Positions 1-9,515 of a stretch of 64,000 nt of DNA are shown here, in pieces; within the stretch, counting starts at the first letter, position 1; every line of letters starts with the position of its first letter. Both the position numbers and the translations under genes were made by a program. The DNA comes from Actinoalloteichus caeruleus DSM 43889 (GTDB lineage: Bacteria > Actinomycetota > Actinomycetes > Mycobacteriales > Pseudonocardiaceae), in NCBI RefSeq assembly GCF_000429185.2, contig NZ_AUBJ02000001.1, positions 1,798,001 through 1,862,000 of the forward strand. Direction: 5' to 3'. Below the pieces are notes generated by a model. The model was not told the DNA's origin. It saw only the letters and a list, made by a program, of their open reading frames with translations, and did no database searches.

Positions 1-128
1 CGGGTGTCGTGTTCCAGCTGGCTGACGTAGCTCGGCGAGACGTCGAGCGACCTGGCCAGGGCGACCTGGCTGAGGCCCCGGTCCCGCCGCAGTTGCCGGA
101 GCCGGGCTCCCGCGTAGATCTTCTCCAC
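1..128 (-). CDS. XRE-family regulator, ScfR/RamB type, N-terminal fragment
   Basis: The visible N-terminus begins [20 protein letters not shown] and continues into a classical Cro/C1 helix-turn-helix ([20 protein letters not shown]). The gene runs off the left edge, so only about 42 residues are seen. I chose the GTG at 128 because the lysine/arginine-rich helix preceding the HTH starts there. Regulators of the short-chain fatty-acyl family (RamB, PrpR/MccR) have exactly this N-terminus and are commonly transcribed away from prpDBC, as here. The inferred role is control of the methylcitrate operon in response to a propionyl- or acetyl-CoA-derived signal. The diagnostic C-terminal domain is outside the window, so the subfamily call rests on the neighbour. 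Confidence 0.75.
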   Translation of the reverse strand, partial: MEKIYAGARLRQLRRDRGLSQVALARSLDVSPSYVSQLEHDT

Positions 129-138
129 CCGAGGACGT

Positions 139-153
139 TAACAAGCTTCACAG
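139..153. promoter_or_regulatory. Candidate operator, copy 1 (TAACAAGCTTCACAG)
   Basis: This 15-mer differs at one base from a second copy at 237-251 on the same strand. It sits 11 bp from the start codon of the divergent regulator. A related A-rich stretch (AAGTTTTCACA, 163-173) lies between the two. The layout suggests a binding site of the adjacent ScfR-type regulator for autoregulation; this is inference. Confidence 0.5.
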
Positions 154-236
154 ATCAGGGCGAAGTTTTCACAACACTTGGCAGCCAGGAGAGGTAGCAG
201 CGGCCGGTTCGCGGTGCCACGATTTCGGTGAGGGCG

Positions 237-251
237 TCACAAGCTTCACAG
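237..251. promoter_or_regulatory. Candidate operator, copy 2 (TCACAAGCTTCACAG)
   Basis: Direct repeat of 139-153 with 14 of 15 bases identical, 98 bp downstream of it and about 160 bp before the prpD start. It probably belongs to the prpDBC promoter. The rest of the 129-407 gap shows no other gene. Confidence 0.5.
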
Positions 252-407
252 GAAGGGACGGGAACCAGCCGAGGAGCGGGCCCCCACCGGAAGCCCCGGC
301 CGGGGAACTCGTCCTCCTCGGAGGCGTTCCGCCACCGGCCGGCGAGGTGGTGGCCGCGCCGAACCGCCCGGCGCCCGCCGCCCACTCGAGGGACCTCAGG
401 GAGAGTG

Positions 408-1889
408 ATGATCGACCACGTGGTGCGCACCTACCCGTCAGCCGAGCCCCTGCCCAGGGAGGAACAGCTGGCCTGGAAGCTGGCGGCCGTGGCCACCGAC
501 CCGGTGGCCGTCGAGCCCGAGGTCACCGAGATGGTGATCAACCGGGTCATCGACAACGCGGCGGTGGCCGCGGCGTCCCTGGCGCGTCGCCCCGTGCTCG
601 CGGCCCGGGACCAGGCCACCCGGCACCCCGCCTCGCCGGGGGCGGTGGTGTTCGGCACGGCCGGCCGGTACTCGCCGGAGTGGGCGGCCTGGGCGAACGG
701 GGTGGCGGTCCGGGAGCTGGACTTCCACGACACGTTCCTCGCCGCCGACTACTCCCACCCGGGGGACAACATCCCGCCCGTGCTCGCGGTCGCCCAGCAC
801 ACCGGGGCCACCGGGGCGGACCTCGTCCGGGGGATCGCCGCCGGCTACGAACTCCAGGTCAACCTGGTGCGCGGCATCTGCCTGCACGAGCACAAGATCG
901 ACCACATCGCCCACCTGGGCCCCTCCGCCGCCGGCGGGATCGGCGCCCTGCTCGGCCTGGACACCGCCACCGCCCACCAGGCGATCGGGCAGGCCCTGCA
1001 CACGACCACGACCACCCGGCAGTCCCGCAAGGGGGAGATCTCCTCGTGGAAGGCCTACGCGCCCGCCTTCGCCGGCAAGGTCGCCGTGGAGGCGGTGGAC
1101 CGGGCGATGCGCGGTGAGGGCGCGCCCAGCCCGGTCTACGAGGGTGAGGACGGGGTCATCGCCTGGCTGCTCGGCGGTCCCGAGGCCCGGTACACGGTCC
1201 CGCTGCCCGCCCCCGGCGAACCGAAGCGGGCCATCCTCGCCACCTACACCAAGGAGCACTCCGCCGAGTACCAGAGCCAGGCGTTGATCGACCTCGCCCG
1301 CCGGCTGGGTCCGAGGATCGGCGACACCGACAAGGTGGTCCGGGTGCTGATCCGCACCAGCCACCACACCCACCACGTCATCGGTTCCGGCTCCGGAGAC
1401 CCGCAGAAGTACGACCCGAACGCCAGCCGGGAAACCCTCGACCACTCGATCCCCTACATCTTCGCCGTCGCCCTGCAGGACGGCAGCTGGCACCACCAGC
1501 GCTCCTACGAACGCTCCCGCGCCACCCGCCCGGACACCGTCGAGTTGTGGCGTCGGGTGAGCACCGTGGAGGACCCGGAGTGGACCCGGCGCTACCACGC
1601 CCCGGAACCCGCGTTCGGGGGTCGGGTCGAGGTCGAACTCGCCGACGGCACGGTGCTCGCCGACGAGATCGCGGTGGCCGACGCGCACCCGGCGGGCGCC
1701 CGCCCCTTCGCCAGGGAGCAGTACGTGGCGAAGTTCCGGGAGCTCGCCGACGGGGTGGTGCCCTCGGAGGACCAGGACCGCTTCCTCGACGCGGTCACCC
1801 GGTTGCCGGAGCTCGACGCGGCGGAGGTGGCGGCCCTCGCGCTCCCCTCGCTCTCCGACCCGGCGCCCGCGACGAAGGGGATCTTCTGA
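408..1889 (+). CDS. prpD: 2-methylcitrate dehydratase PrpD
   Basis: 493 residues of the MmgE/PrpD family. It dehydrates 2-methylcitrate to 2-methyl-cis-aconitate in cytosolic propionyl-CoA breakdown. Visible family features include the segment [19 protein letters not shown] (about residues 105-123), the glycine-rich [14 protein letters not shown] and the [16 protein letters not shown] stretch, all typical of PrpD. The open frame extends upstream to 228, but AGGGAG just before the GTGATG at 405-410 favours a start there; I use ATG 408 (GTG 405 is an alternative). Its stop overlaps the prpB start (TGATG), so the two genes are translationally coupled. Confidence 0.95.
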   Translation: MIDHVVRTYPSAEPLPREEQLAWKLAAVATDPVAVEPEVTEMVINRVIDNAAVAAASLARRPVLAARDQATRHPASPGAVVFGTAGRYSPEWAAWANGVAVRELDFHDTFLAADYSHPGDNIPPVLAVAQHTGATGADLVRGIAAGYELQVNLVRGICLHEHKIDHIAHLGPSAAGGIGALLGLDTATAHQAIGQALHTTTTTRQSRKGEISSWKAYAPAFAGKVAVEAVDRAMRGEGAPSPVYEGEDGVIAWLLGGPEARYTVPLPAPGEPKRAILATYTKEHSAEYQSQALIDLARRLGPRIGDTDKVVRVLIRTSHHTHHVIGSGSGDPQKYDPNASRETLDHSIPYIFAVALQDGSWHHQRSYERSRATRPDTVELWRRVSTVEDPEWTRRYHAPEPAFGGRVEVELADGTVLADEIAVADAHPAGARPFAREQYVAKFRELADGVVPSEDQDRFLDAVTRLPELDAAEVAALALPSLSDPAPATKGIF

Positions 1890-2782
1890 TGCTGTACTCG
1901 ACGACCTCGGCGGCCGAGAAGCGGTCGGCGTTCCGCGCCGACCTGGCGTCGGGGCGGCTGCTCCGGTACCCCGGCGCCTTCAACCCGTTGTCCGCGCGGC
2001 TGATCCAGCGGGCCGGTTTCGAGGGGGTGTACGTCTCGGGCGCGGTCCTGGCCGCCGACCTCGGGTTGCCCGACATCGGTCTGACGACGCTGACGGAGGT
2101 CGCCGGCCGGTCCCAGCAGATCGCGCGGATGACGGACCTGCCCGCGCTGGTGGACGCCGACACCGGGTTCGGGGAGCCGATGAACGTGGCCCGCACGGTG
2201 CAGGCGTTGGAGGACGCCGGGGTGGCCGGGTTGCACCTGGAGGACCAGGTCAACCCGAAACGCTGCGGGCACCTCGACGGCAAGGAGGTCGTGGACCGGG
2301 ACACCGCGGTGCGGCGGATCTCGGCGGCGGTGACCGCTCGGCGCGATCCGAACTTCGTCATCGCCGCGCGGACCGACGCGCGGGGGGTGCTCGGGATGAC
2401 CGAGGCCGTGGAACGGGCCCGGGCCTACCAGGACGCCGGGGCGGACCTGATCTTCCCGGAGGCGATGGCCGGCGCATCCGAGTTCGAGCGCATCCGCTCG
2501 GCCGTGGACGTCCCGATCCTGGCGAACATGACCGAGTTCGGCAAGAGCGAGCTGCTGAGCACCAGCACCCTGGAATCGCTCGGGGTGAACCTGGTCATCT
2601 ACCCGGTGACGCTGCTGCGGCTGGCGATGCGCGCGGCGGAGGACGGCCTGACGACCATCGCCGACCAGGGCGGTCAGGCGGAACTGCTCGACCGGATGCA
2701 GCACCGCCGGGAGCTGTACGACCTCGTGGACTACGCGGGGTACGGGACCTTCGACTCCTCCGTGCACGACTTCCGCGTCTGA
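1889..2782 (+). CDS. prpB: 2-methylisocitrate lyase PrpB
   Basis: 297 residues, isocitrate lyase/PEP mutase superfamily. It cleaves 2-methylisocitrate to pyruvate and succinate. The metal-binding stretch DADTGFGEP and the catalytic motif KRCGH (here NPKRCGHLDGKEV) are present, and FVIAARTDA follows as in PrpB. Length is normal. The ATG at 1889 overlaps the prpD stop codon. Second gene of prpDBC. Confidence 0.95.
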   Translation: MLYSTTSAAEKRSAFRADLASGRLLRYPGAFNPLSARLIQRAGFEGVYVSGAVLAADLGLPDIGLTTLTEVAGRSQQIARMTDLPALVDADTGFGEPMNVARTVQALEDAGVAGLHLEDQVNPKRCGHLDGKEVVDRDTAVRRISAAVTARRDPNFVIAARTDARGVLGMTEAVERARAYQDAGADLIFPEAMAGASEFERIRSAVDVPILANMTEFGKSELLSTSTLESLGVNLVIYPVTLLRLAMRAAEDGLTTIADQGGQAELLDRMQHRRELYDLVDYAGYGTFDSSVHDFRV

Positions 2783-2836
2783 GCCCTCGTCGCGGCTGCC
2801 CGCCGGGCGCCGCGCCCCAGCCGAAGGGGGACACCG

Positions 2837-4012
2837 ATGTCCACTCCCACCGTCCACCGGGGACTCGCCGGCGTCGTGGCCGACACGACGGGCATCTCCT
2901 CGGTGAACCCCGACACCAACTCGCTCACCTACCGCGGCTACGCCGTGCAGGACCTCGCCGAGCACTGTCGGTTCGAGGAGGTCGCCCACCTGCTCTGGCA
3001 CGGCGAGCTGCCCACCGCCGAGCAGCTCGCGGCGCAGGACGCGGAGGAACGCGGGCTGCGCGCGCTGCCGCCGGACCTCGTCGGGCTCCTGCTCGCGCTG
3101 CCCCCGACCGCCCATCCGATGGACTCGTTGCGGACCGCCGTGAGCGTGCTCGGCGCGAACGACCCCGGGGAGGACGACAACTCCCCGGCGGCCAACCACG
3201 CCAAGTCCCTCCGGTTGTTCGCCGCGCTCCCCGCCGCCGTCGCGCTCACCCAGCGGCGGCGCCGGGGCCTGCTGCCGCTGGAGCCGAGGGCTGACCTGGG
3301 CTACGCGGAGAACTTCCTGTACATGACCTTCGGGGAGGTGCCGGAACCGGCGATCGTCCGTGCCTTCGAGATCTCCCTCGTGCTCTACGCCGAGCACAGC
3401 TTCAACGCCTCCACCTTCACCTCGCGGGTGGTCACCTCCACGCTCTCCGACCTCTACAGCGCGGTGACCGCGGCGGTGGGGGCGCTCAAGGGCCCGTTGC
3501 ACGGCGGGGCGAACGAGGCGGTGATGGCGACCCTCGCCGAGATCGGGAGCGCCGACCGGGTGGAGGGCTGGTTGTCGCGGGCGTTGGCGGAGAAGCGGCG
3601 GATCATGGGGTTCGGCCACCGCGTCTACAAGCACGGCGACTCCCGGGTGCCGACGATGCGGGCGGCGCTGGGCGAGGTCGTCGAGGCGCGGGGTGGGGAG
3701 GACCTGCTGGCGATGTACGAGGCACTGGCCTCGGCGATGCTGCGGGAGAAGGGGTTGCACCCCAACCTCGACTACCCGGCGGGGCCGGCCTACCACCTGA
3801 TGGGGTTCGACACCCCGACGTTCACGCCGATCTTCGTGGCCGCCCGGATCACCGGGTGGACGGCGCACATCGCCGAGCAGTTGGCCCGCAACAGCCTGAT
3901 CCGCCCGACGAGCCTCTACACCGGGCCGGCCGAGCGGCGGGTGGGCCGAGGTGCGCCGCCCGCGCCGAGGGCGGCCGCGGAGGACGGCTCCCCCGCCCGT
4001 CGCGTTCGCTGA
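2837..4012 (+). CDS. prpC: 2-methylcitrate synthase / citrate synthase PrpC
   Basis: 391 residues, type II citrate synthase fold. It condenses propionyl-CoA with oxaloacetate. The three catalytic positions are visible: His in LHGGANEAV, His in MGFGHRVYKHGDSR, and Asp in NLDYPAGPAYHLMG. The start at 2837 has GGGGGACACC upstream. The protein carries about 25 extra residues after the usual SLYTGPAERR ending (Ala/Arg/Pro-rich). The order prpD-prpB-prpC is standard for actinobacteria. A 54-nt gap separates it from prpB, so the three genes probably share one transcript. Confidence 0.95.
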   Translation: MSTPTVHRGLAGVVADTTGISSVNPDTNSLTYRGYAVQDLAEHCRFEEVAHLLWHGELPTAEQLAAQDAEERGLRALPPDLVGLLLALPPTAHPMDSLRTAVSVLGANDPGEDDNSPAANHAKSLRLFAALPAAVALTQRRRRGLLPLEPRADLGYAENFLYMTFGEVPEPAIVRAFEISLVLYAEHSFNASTFTSRVVTSTLSDLYSAVTAAVGALKGPLHGGANEAVMATLAEIGSADRVEGWLSRALAEKRRIMGFGHRVYKHGDSRVPTMRAALGEVVEARGGEDLLAMYEALASAMLREKGLHPNLDYPAGPAYHLMGFDTPTFTPIFVAARITGWTAHIAEQLARNSLIRPTSLYTGPAERRVGRGAPPAPRAAAEDGSPARRVR

Positions 4013-4100
4013 GCCGGCCCGCCGCACCCGCCCGGGTCCCCCGGGTGCGGCGACGTCGGGGCGGCACCTCCGCCGGGTAGTCGCCGCCGACCGCGACCCG

Positions 4101-4129
4101 CCCCGGTCCTGGCCCCGCCGGGACCGGGG
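4101..4129 (+). terminator. Stem-loop after prpC
   Basis: A perfect 9-bp stem CCCCGGTCC / GGACCGGGG with an 11-nt loop, about 90 nt after the prpC stop. GC-rich hairpins without a long T-tract are usual in actinomycetes. Likely end of the prp transcript. Confidence 0.6.
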
Positions 4130-4811
4130 CCTTCCGCTGCCCGGGGAGTCCGGGCCCGCTGGCGACGGGTCCGAAGCACCGTTCCCGGGTCCGCGCCACC
4201 GGGACCGCCACGGGCCGGAACGGCGCAGGGCCTTCGACCGCGTGCTGGGCCGCCCGCGCGGCGCGGTTGTCGTCGGTGTCCTCCCCCATCGCTGGTGGCG
4301 CGGCTCCTGATGCGGGTCACGCCGTCGCCGGCCGGCCCTCCCCCACCGAATTCCTCCTCAAGGTGGCGGCCCTTCAGGGGAACCACCGGGCTATGTCACC
4401 CGGGTTTCCCCATTCTTTCCCACTGTCGAGTGATTGTTGACGCGTTACCTCGTCGCTATCTTGTCGGGTGCCCGCCGGGACGGTGGCGCGCACCATCCAC
4501 GATTTCCGTTCTCCGCCTCCCACCCCGCCGTCACACGACAGAAACGGCCGCATTGCCTGTTCCTCCCCGCGCTCCGGACCAACGAACCGGAGGACGGTTC
4601 TCGCTCTTCGGGACCCCCGTCTCCCCTGGTCAGCCGCGTGGTGATCGGCCACCGGCCGGCATGCGCGAGCGCGGGTCCCGTTCTCACACCGCACCCGGGT
4701 GGCGCGCGGCGAGATTTCCTCCACCACGAAGAACCGTGATGCGTCCGGACGGGTGACACGCACACGGCCGAGCAGTACCTCAGTTCCGAATTCCCCACGG
4801 AAAGGGAAACA
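4130..4811. other. Long non-coding leader before the DyP-glycyl-radical fusion
   Basis: About 680 bp without a convincing gene; open frames here have no recognisable protein features. GC content drops around 4380-4560. TTGACG at 4437-4442 is a possible -35 element, but no good -10 is seen at normal spacing. The fusion gene may therefore have a long 5' leader. Confidence 0.4.
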
Positions 4812-7800
4812 GTGCCCGATTCAACGACCAGTACCGAGTCCACGGAAACGACGGTCCCCGCACCCAGGAACGTTCCCCTCGCGCGCCCGGTTCCCCCCGG
4901 TGACGTCCTCGGCGGCAACGAGGTGTGGCGCCACGTCCAGCGCGGTCTGGTCTACCCGTCCCCGCACGCCCTCTTCGCGACGTTCTGGCGAGCGCCGGAG
5001 GGCACCAAGATCACCCTGGCGCTGCTGCGGCGGGTCATGTCCTCGCTCCGGGACATCATCCACTCCCGCTTCGGTGACGCCAACACCACCGCCGTGGTCG
5101 GCGTGGGGTTCTGCCTGTGGAACGAGATCTGCGCCGCGGAGGGCATGGAACCCCCGACCGGGATGCGCTTCGACCTGCCCGCGAAACGGAAGGACGGGTC
5201 GCCCACGTCCACGGTGTTCGAGCGGTCCGGCGGGACCCTCGTCGACTCCGACGCCGACCTGTGGTTCCACCTCAAGTCCGACGAGGAGGGGCACTGCGAC
5301 GGGGTCTACCAGGAGTTGGAGCGTCTCCTCGACGAGGAGGGGTGCGTCGCCCGGCACCGGGAGCAGCAGCGGGCCGACACCAAGGCGACGGGTGAGAAGA
5401 AGCTGGGCGGCAAGGTCCTGGGCTGCCGGTTCTCCGAGAACCTCAACAACCCGACCGATCCGGTGACCCTGGAGACCCACACGATCGTCGGCAACGAGGA
5501 CCCGGCCTACGCCGGGTCCTCGTTCGTACTGGCCCAGCGGTTCGCGTTCAACTGGGAACACATCCTCAACATGGGCCCCGACCAGATCGAGGACCTCGTC
5601 GGGCGCACCGCGGAGGACATCATCGTCCCCACCAGGGATGAACGCAGCCACATCAAGTGCGCCCGGGCGCAGGACGCCCAGGGCGACACGATGCGGATAC
5701 TCCGGCTCGGGCTCCCCTACGGGCGCAGCGACGCCACCACCAACAACGACCTCCGGTTCAAGGGCGCCAGCCTCCGCGACGAGCAGGGGGTCTACTTCGC
5801 CGGCTACGCGCGACGCGCCGGCATCCTGGAGACCATCATGGACCGGCAGGTGGGCTCGCACGAGGGTCACATGGCGGACCGGTTGCTCTCCACCGTCCAC
5901 TCCAACCTCGGCGGCGTCTACTTCGTGCCCAGCGCCACCGTGCTGGGGCTGGACCTGCCCGACCTGGACGACCTCGACGAGGTCGGGTGGGACGACTTCC
6001 CCGGCATGGACTGGAGTCGACTCGACCGGCACTTCACCGAGCGGTCCACCAACGGCCTGATGTTCTACAACCACCGCGACTGGCTCTACCAGATGAGCAC
6101 CGCCGCCGGTGAGGACCGCGACCACTACCTGCCCCCCACCAAGCGGGTGCTCCGGCTGGTCGCGGCGGCGTTCTCCCGCTGGCAGGACAACTGGTACTTC
6201 GACCGCGTCCAGCAGGAACCCGAGCACCTGTCGTACTACCTCACTCGCGAACTCGGCGCGGAGGCGGCCGAGGAGATCATGGCGCGGCCGGTGATGGAAC
6301 GCATGGGGTGGACGGTGCGCCTCGGCCTCGGCAGCGTCTTCGCCAGCGAGGAGTACGGGTTCCGGGGGCGGCGGCGCGACGCCGAGGGCAACTGGGTCAA
6401 CGGCGCCGACACCTACCACATCGAACCGCTCGAACTGATCGTCGGCGGCATGCCCACCCTCGGGTTGGGCCAGGGCAAGTACGTCATCGACTACACCCGG
6501 GACGACGAGAAGCTCGCCAACTTCTTCCAGAACCTCGGCCCGGCCTCGGGGGTGGGCCACGTGGTCCCCGGCTACGAGAAGCTGCTGAGGCGGGGCCTCG
6601 GCGGGCTCGCCGAGGACGTCGCCGCCCTGCGGGACGCCGCCGAGGACGAGGACACCCGGCTGTTCTACACCGCCGTGCACCTGGCCCTGGAGGGGGTCCG
6701 CGCCCACTGCCTGGCCTTCGCGGAGCTCGCGGCGGCCACGGCGGACGCCCTGCCGGCCACGCGGGAGGTCGAGCGCGCCAACCTCGCCGAGGTCGAGTCA
6801 CGGATGCGGCGGTTGTCCACCGACGCCCCGGAGACGCTGCTGGAGGCGGCCCAGCTGATCTTCACCATGCACTCCTGCCTGCACCTCATCGGGGAGCCGA
6901 CGGCGATCGGGCGGCTGGACCAGCTGTTGCAGCCCTTCTACGAGTCCGACATCGCCTCGGGCGTGCTCAGCCCCGCCAACGAGGACGAGCAGGCCCAGGA
7001 GATCCTCGACTGCCTGTGGGTCAAGCTGGGCGGGAACGTGCTGTGGAACCGCATGTTCGTCGACGACCACCAGCCCGACGGGAACATGGCGATGGGCGGG
7101 ATGGCCGGCAACTACCCCCAGGGCGCGGCCAACAACCAGTGGGTGCAGCAGATCACCGTGGGTGGCACGGTGGCCAACGACTCCCCGGGCAGCGGTGACC
7201 CGGCCTACAACCGCATGACCATGCTGTGCCTGCGCGCCGCCCGCCGGCTGCCGCTGAACGCGCCCTGCCTGTCCCTGCGGGTGCGCCGGGACATGCCGGC
7301 GGAGTACGCGGAGGAGGCGGCCAAGGCCCTGCTCAGCGGTGGCGCGCACCCGATCCTGATCAACGACGAGAAGGTCATCCCCGGTCTGGTCCGCAGCGGC
7401 GAGGAGATCGGCGACGGGCCGGACACCGGCGAGTACACCCCGGTGCGGGAGAGGGCCGGCGACTCCTGGAGCAGCGAGGTGCCCCTCGAGGTCGCCCGCG
7501 ACTACGCCTGCGACGGGTGCTACGAACCCCAGTTCGTCGGCAAGAACTGGTTCACCCTCGGCGGGCTCAACACCCTCCAGCTGCTGGAGGCCACCCTCAA
7601 CCGGGGCAAGTCGTGGTTGACCGCCGGACCGATGTGGTTCCGGGGGCAGCGGGTCTCGTTCACCTCGCCGAAGCCGAACGACATCGGCTCCTTCGAGGAG
7701 GTGCTGGACATCTTCTTCAGGCACCTGTCCTGGTCGTACGCCAAGCAGGTGGACGGCCAGCTCGGCGTCTACGGGAAGATGAGCGCGGTCTGCCCGTCCC

Positions 7801-8762
7801 CGCTGCTGTCGGTCTTCGTCGACGACTGCCTGGAGAAGGGCATGGACTACTACGCCGGCGGGGCCCGCTACAACGTGATCGGGCCGTGCTTCACGGCGTT
7901 GCCGAACACGATCAACTCGTTGTGGGCGGTGCGGAAGCTGGTCTTCGACGAGACGACCGCCGTGACCTCGCTGCCCGAGCTCGTCGAGGCGCTGATGTGC
8001 GACTGGGGCGAGTCGATGGTCGAACCCTTCGTGAGCACGCTGGCCGGGGAGGGCCGCATCGCCGCGCGGGCGGAGCGGTTCCGCGACCTGCGGGCCGCCG
8101 CGCTGGCCCTGCCCCGGTACGGCCGGGGGGACCAGGAGGTCGACGCCTTCGGCGACGAGTTCCTCCAGCGGGTGTCCGCCACCGTGATGAGCACCCTCAC
8201 CGACCCGGCCCAGCCGACCGCGCGGACGCTGGTCGAGCTGGCGGAGCGGTACGGGAGCCCGGAGCACCCGTTCGGGATCCAGCTCCAGCCGGGGGTGGGG
8301 ACCTTCGAGAACTACCTGGAGTTCGGTGCGATGTGCGGTGCCTCCGCCGAGGGGCGGCGGGCCGGCGAACCGTTGGCCACCGACCTGAGCCCGACCCCCA
8401 GTCCCGCCGACCGGCCGGTGGACCACCAGGAGGCCGACTTCCTGACCACGCTGCGCGGGATGACCGGGGCGGGCAGCGAGTCGTTCTGGGACATCGCCCC
8501 GACCGACTACAACATCCGGGAGGACTTCGGGCTGGACGCGCTGACCCGCGTCATCCGCGAGTTCGCCTCGGGTGAGGGGTCCAACCTGCTGACGGTGACG
8601 TGCGCCAACCCGGAGACCTTCGAGGGCGCGTGCCGCGACCCCGAGAAGTACGACGTGGTGCGCGTGCGGATGGGCGGCTGGTCGGAGTTCTTCATCTCGA
8701 TGTTCCCGGCCCACCAGCGCACCCACCAGCGCCGTCCGATCAGCGTGATGACGGAGGGCTGA
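4812..8762 (+). CDS. DyP-type peroxidase fused to a glycyl-radical enzyme
   Basis: 1316 residues in one uninterrupted frame; GTG start preceded by GGAAAGGGAAA. Residues about 50-382 look like a DyP-type heme peroxidase: SHIK with His280 as proximal ligand candidate, Arg298 eighteen residues later in RILRLGLPYG (the spacing I recall for DyPB His226/Arg244), and the end motif GGVYFVPS. The usual GxxDG is altered; Glu209 in RFSENLNNP is the nearest equivalent of the catalytic Asp. Residues about 400-1316 are a full-length glycyl-radical enzyme: GRLDQLLQPFY (700-710), thiyl motif DGCYEPQ with Cys903 and Glu905, and radical loop RMGGWSEFF with Gly1289. The Cys-x-Glu-Pro signature resembles the dehydratase/C-N lyase branch rather than pyruvate formate-lyase. 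Substrate unknown. No radical-SAM activase gene is in the window. Monocistronic by position, with a hairpin after it. Confidence 0.85.
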   Translation: MPDSTTSTESTETTVPAPRNVPLARPVPPGDVLGGNEVWRHVQRGLVYPSPHALFATFWRAPEGTKITLALLRRVMSSLRDIIHSRFGDANTTAVVGVGFCLWNEICAAEGMEPPTGMRFDLPAKRKDGSPTSTVFERSGGTLVDSDADLWFHLKSDEEGHCDGVYQELERLLDEEGCVARHREQQRADTKATGEKKLGGKVLGCRFSENLNNPTDPVTLETHTIVGNEDPAYAGSSFVLAQRFAFNWEHILNMGPDQIEDLVGRTAEDIIVPTRDERSHIKCARAQDAQGDTMRILRLGLPYGRSDATTNNDLRFKGASLRDEQGVYFAGYARRAGILETIMDRQVGSHEGHMADRLLSTVHSNLGGVYFVPSATVLGLDLPDLDDLDEVGWDDFPGMDWSRLDRHFTERSTNGLMFYNHRDWLYQMSTAAGEDRDHYLPPTKRVLRLVAAAFSRWQDNWYFDRVQQEPEHLSYYLTRELGAEAAEEIMARPVMERMGWTVRLGLGSVFASEEYGFRGRRRDAEGNWVNGADTYHIEPLELIVGGMPTLGLGQGKYVIDYTRDDEKLANFFQNLGPASGVGHVVPGYEKLLRRGLGGLAEDVAALRDAAEDEDTRLFYTAVHLALEGVRAHCLAFAELAAATADALPATREVERANLAEVESRMRRLSTDAPETLLEAAQLIFTMHSCLHLIGEPTAIGRLDQLLQPFYESDIASGVLSPANEDEQAQEILDCLWVKLGGNVLWNRMFVDDHQPDGNMAMGGMAGNYPQGAANNQWVQQITVGGTVANDSPGSGDPAYNRMTMLCLRAARRLPLNAPCLSLRVRRDMPAEYAEEAAKALLSGGAHPILINDEKVIPGLVRSGEEIGDGPDTGEYTPVRERAGDSWSSEVPLEVARDYACDGCYEPQFVGKNWFTLGGLNTLQLLEATLNRGKSWLTAGPMWFRGQRVSFTSPKPNDIGSFEEVLDIFFRHLSWSYAKQVDGQLGVYGKMSAVCPSPLLSVFVDDCLEKGMDYYAGGARYNVIGPCFTALPNTINSLWAVRKLVFDETTAVTSLPELVEALMCDWGESMVEPFVSTLAGEGRIAARAERFRDLRAAALALPRYGRGDQEVDAFGDEFLQRVSATVMSTLTDPAQPTARTLVELAERYGSPEHPFGIQLQPGVGTFENYLEFGAMCGASAEGRRAGEPLATDLSPTPSPADRPVDHQEADFLTTLRGMTGAGSESFWDIAPTDYNIREDFGLDALTRVIREFASGEGSNLLTVTCANPETFEGACRDPEKYDVVRVRMGGWSEFFISMFPAHQRTHQRRPISVMTEG

Positions 8763-8816
8763 GGAAGGGACAGCGGGCCGCCGACGGCGGCACCGGATCG
8801 AGCGTGCCGGCTGGCT

Positions 8817-8834
8817 CCACCACTCCGGTGGTGG
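8817..8834 (+). terminator. Hairpin with UCCG tetraloop
   Basis: Perfect 7-bp stem CCACCAC / GTGGTGG closed by TCCG (a UNCG-type stable tetraloop), 55 nt after the fusion-gene stop. Confidence 0.6.
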
Positions 8835-9515
8835 GCTGGCCGGTCGCCGGCCGGTCGCCGGCTGTGCGGCGGTCAGCCGCGACCGGTGATGCCCGGCGTC
8901 CCGTCGCCCCACCGGGCGGGGCGACCGCGAGGAACGGGGCGGTCGCGGGTTCGCGGCCGCCCGGACGATCGCTGGCTGGTGGGCGAGCCCCGCGCGCCGG
9001 TGCCCCGGCCACCTCGCCCTGGTCGTTGCAGGGCGGGCTGGGCCGCGAACGCCGGCGGGCCTGGTGCCGGCCTGGGTCTCCCCTGGCCGTCGCCCGGGGT
9101 CCGGCGGCGGGCTTGGCTGGCGTGGAGTGCCTCGCGCCGGGTGGGATGTCGTCCACTCCGGCCCGGCGAGGACGGGCGCGGCGCGAGGGTGGAACCGCGG
9201 CGGACTCGGTCCCTGACTCGGGACGCCGGCACCTCCGTCGCGGCCACCCGCCGCCCGTGGACCAGGTTCGCTCGACCGCGCTCGGGGTGCTCCCGCGTCA
9301 CCACCAGCTCGGCGGCGCCCCTCACCGAGCCATCGCGGGATGGGGCGCCGCTGGCGAGTGGTGACGCGGTCGTGGGCCGGGCCGACATGAGACGCGGGCC
9401 TCCCCGGGCCGCTCCTCCCGGGGAAGGCACCGGGTCGCGTGCGGCGGAGGCGGTGCGGCCTCCGCCGCCGGAGCGGCCTTTCACGGACCGGGAGTTCCCG
9501 CCCCCGGGGCGCGGT
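8835..9515. other. Gene-free stretch
   Basis: About 680 bp between the fusion gene and rpmJ2. It starts with an imperfect tandem GGCCGGTCGCC pair (8838-8859). No protein with recognisable features in any frame. Confidence 0.4.

Noticed and set aside
1592-4027. 811-codon frame antisense to prpB-prpC
   Set aside because: Shadow of the prp genes; no domain features and no start signal.
4374-4918. Minus-strand frames upstream of the fusion gene as a separate small gene or activase
   Set aside because: No CxxxCxxC motif or other family feature; they extend into the start of the fusion gene.
8838-8859. Tandem GGCCGGTCGCC pair as start of a repeat array
   Set aside because: Only two imperfect units; no spacers or further copies, so not a CRISPR or satellite.
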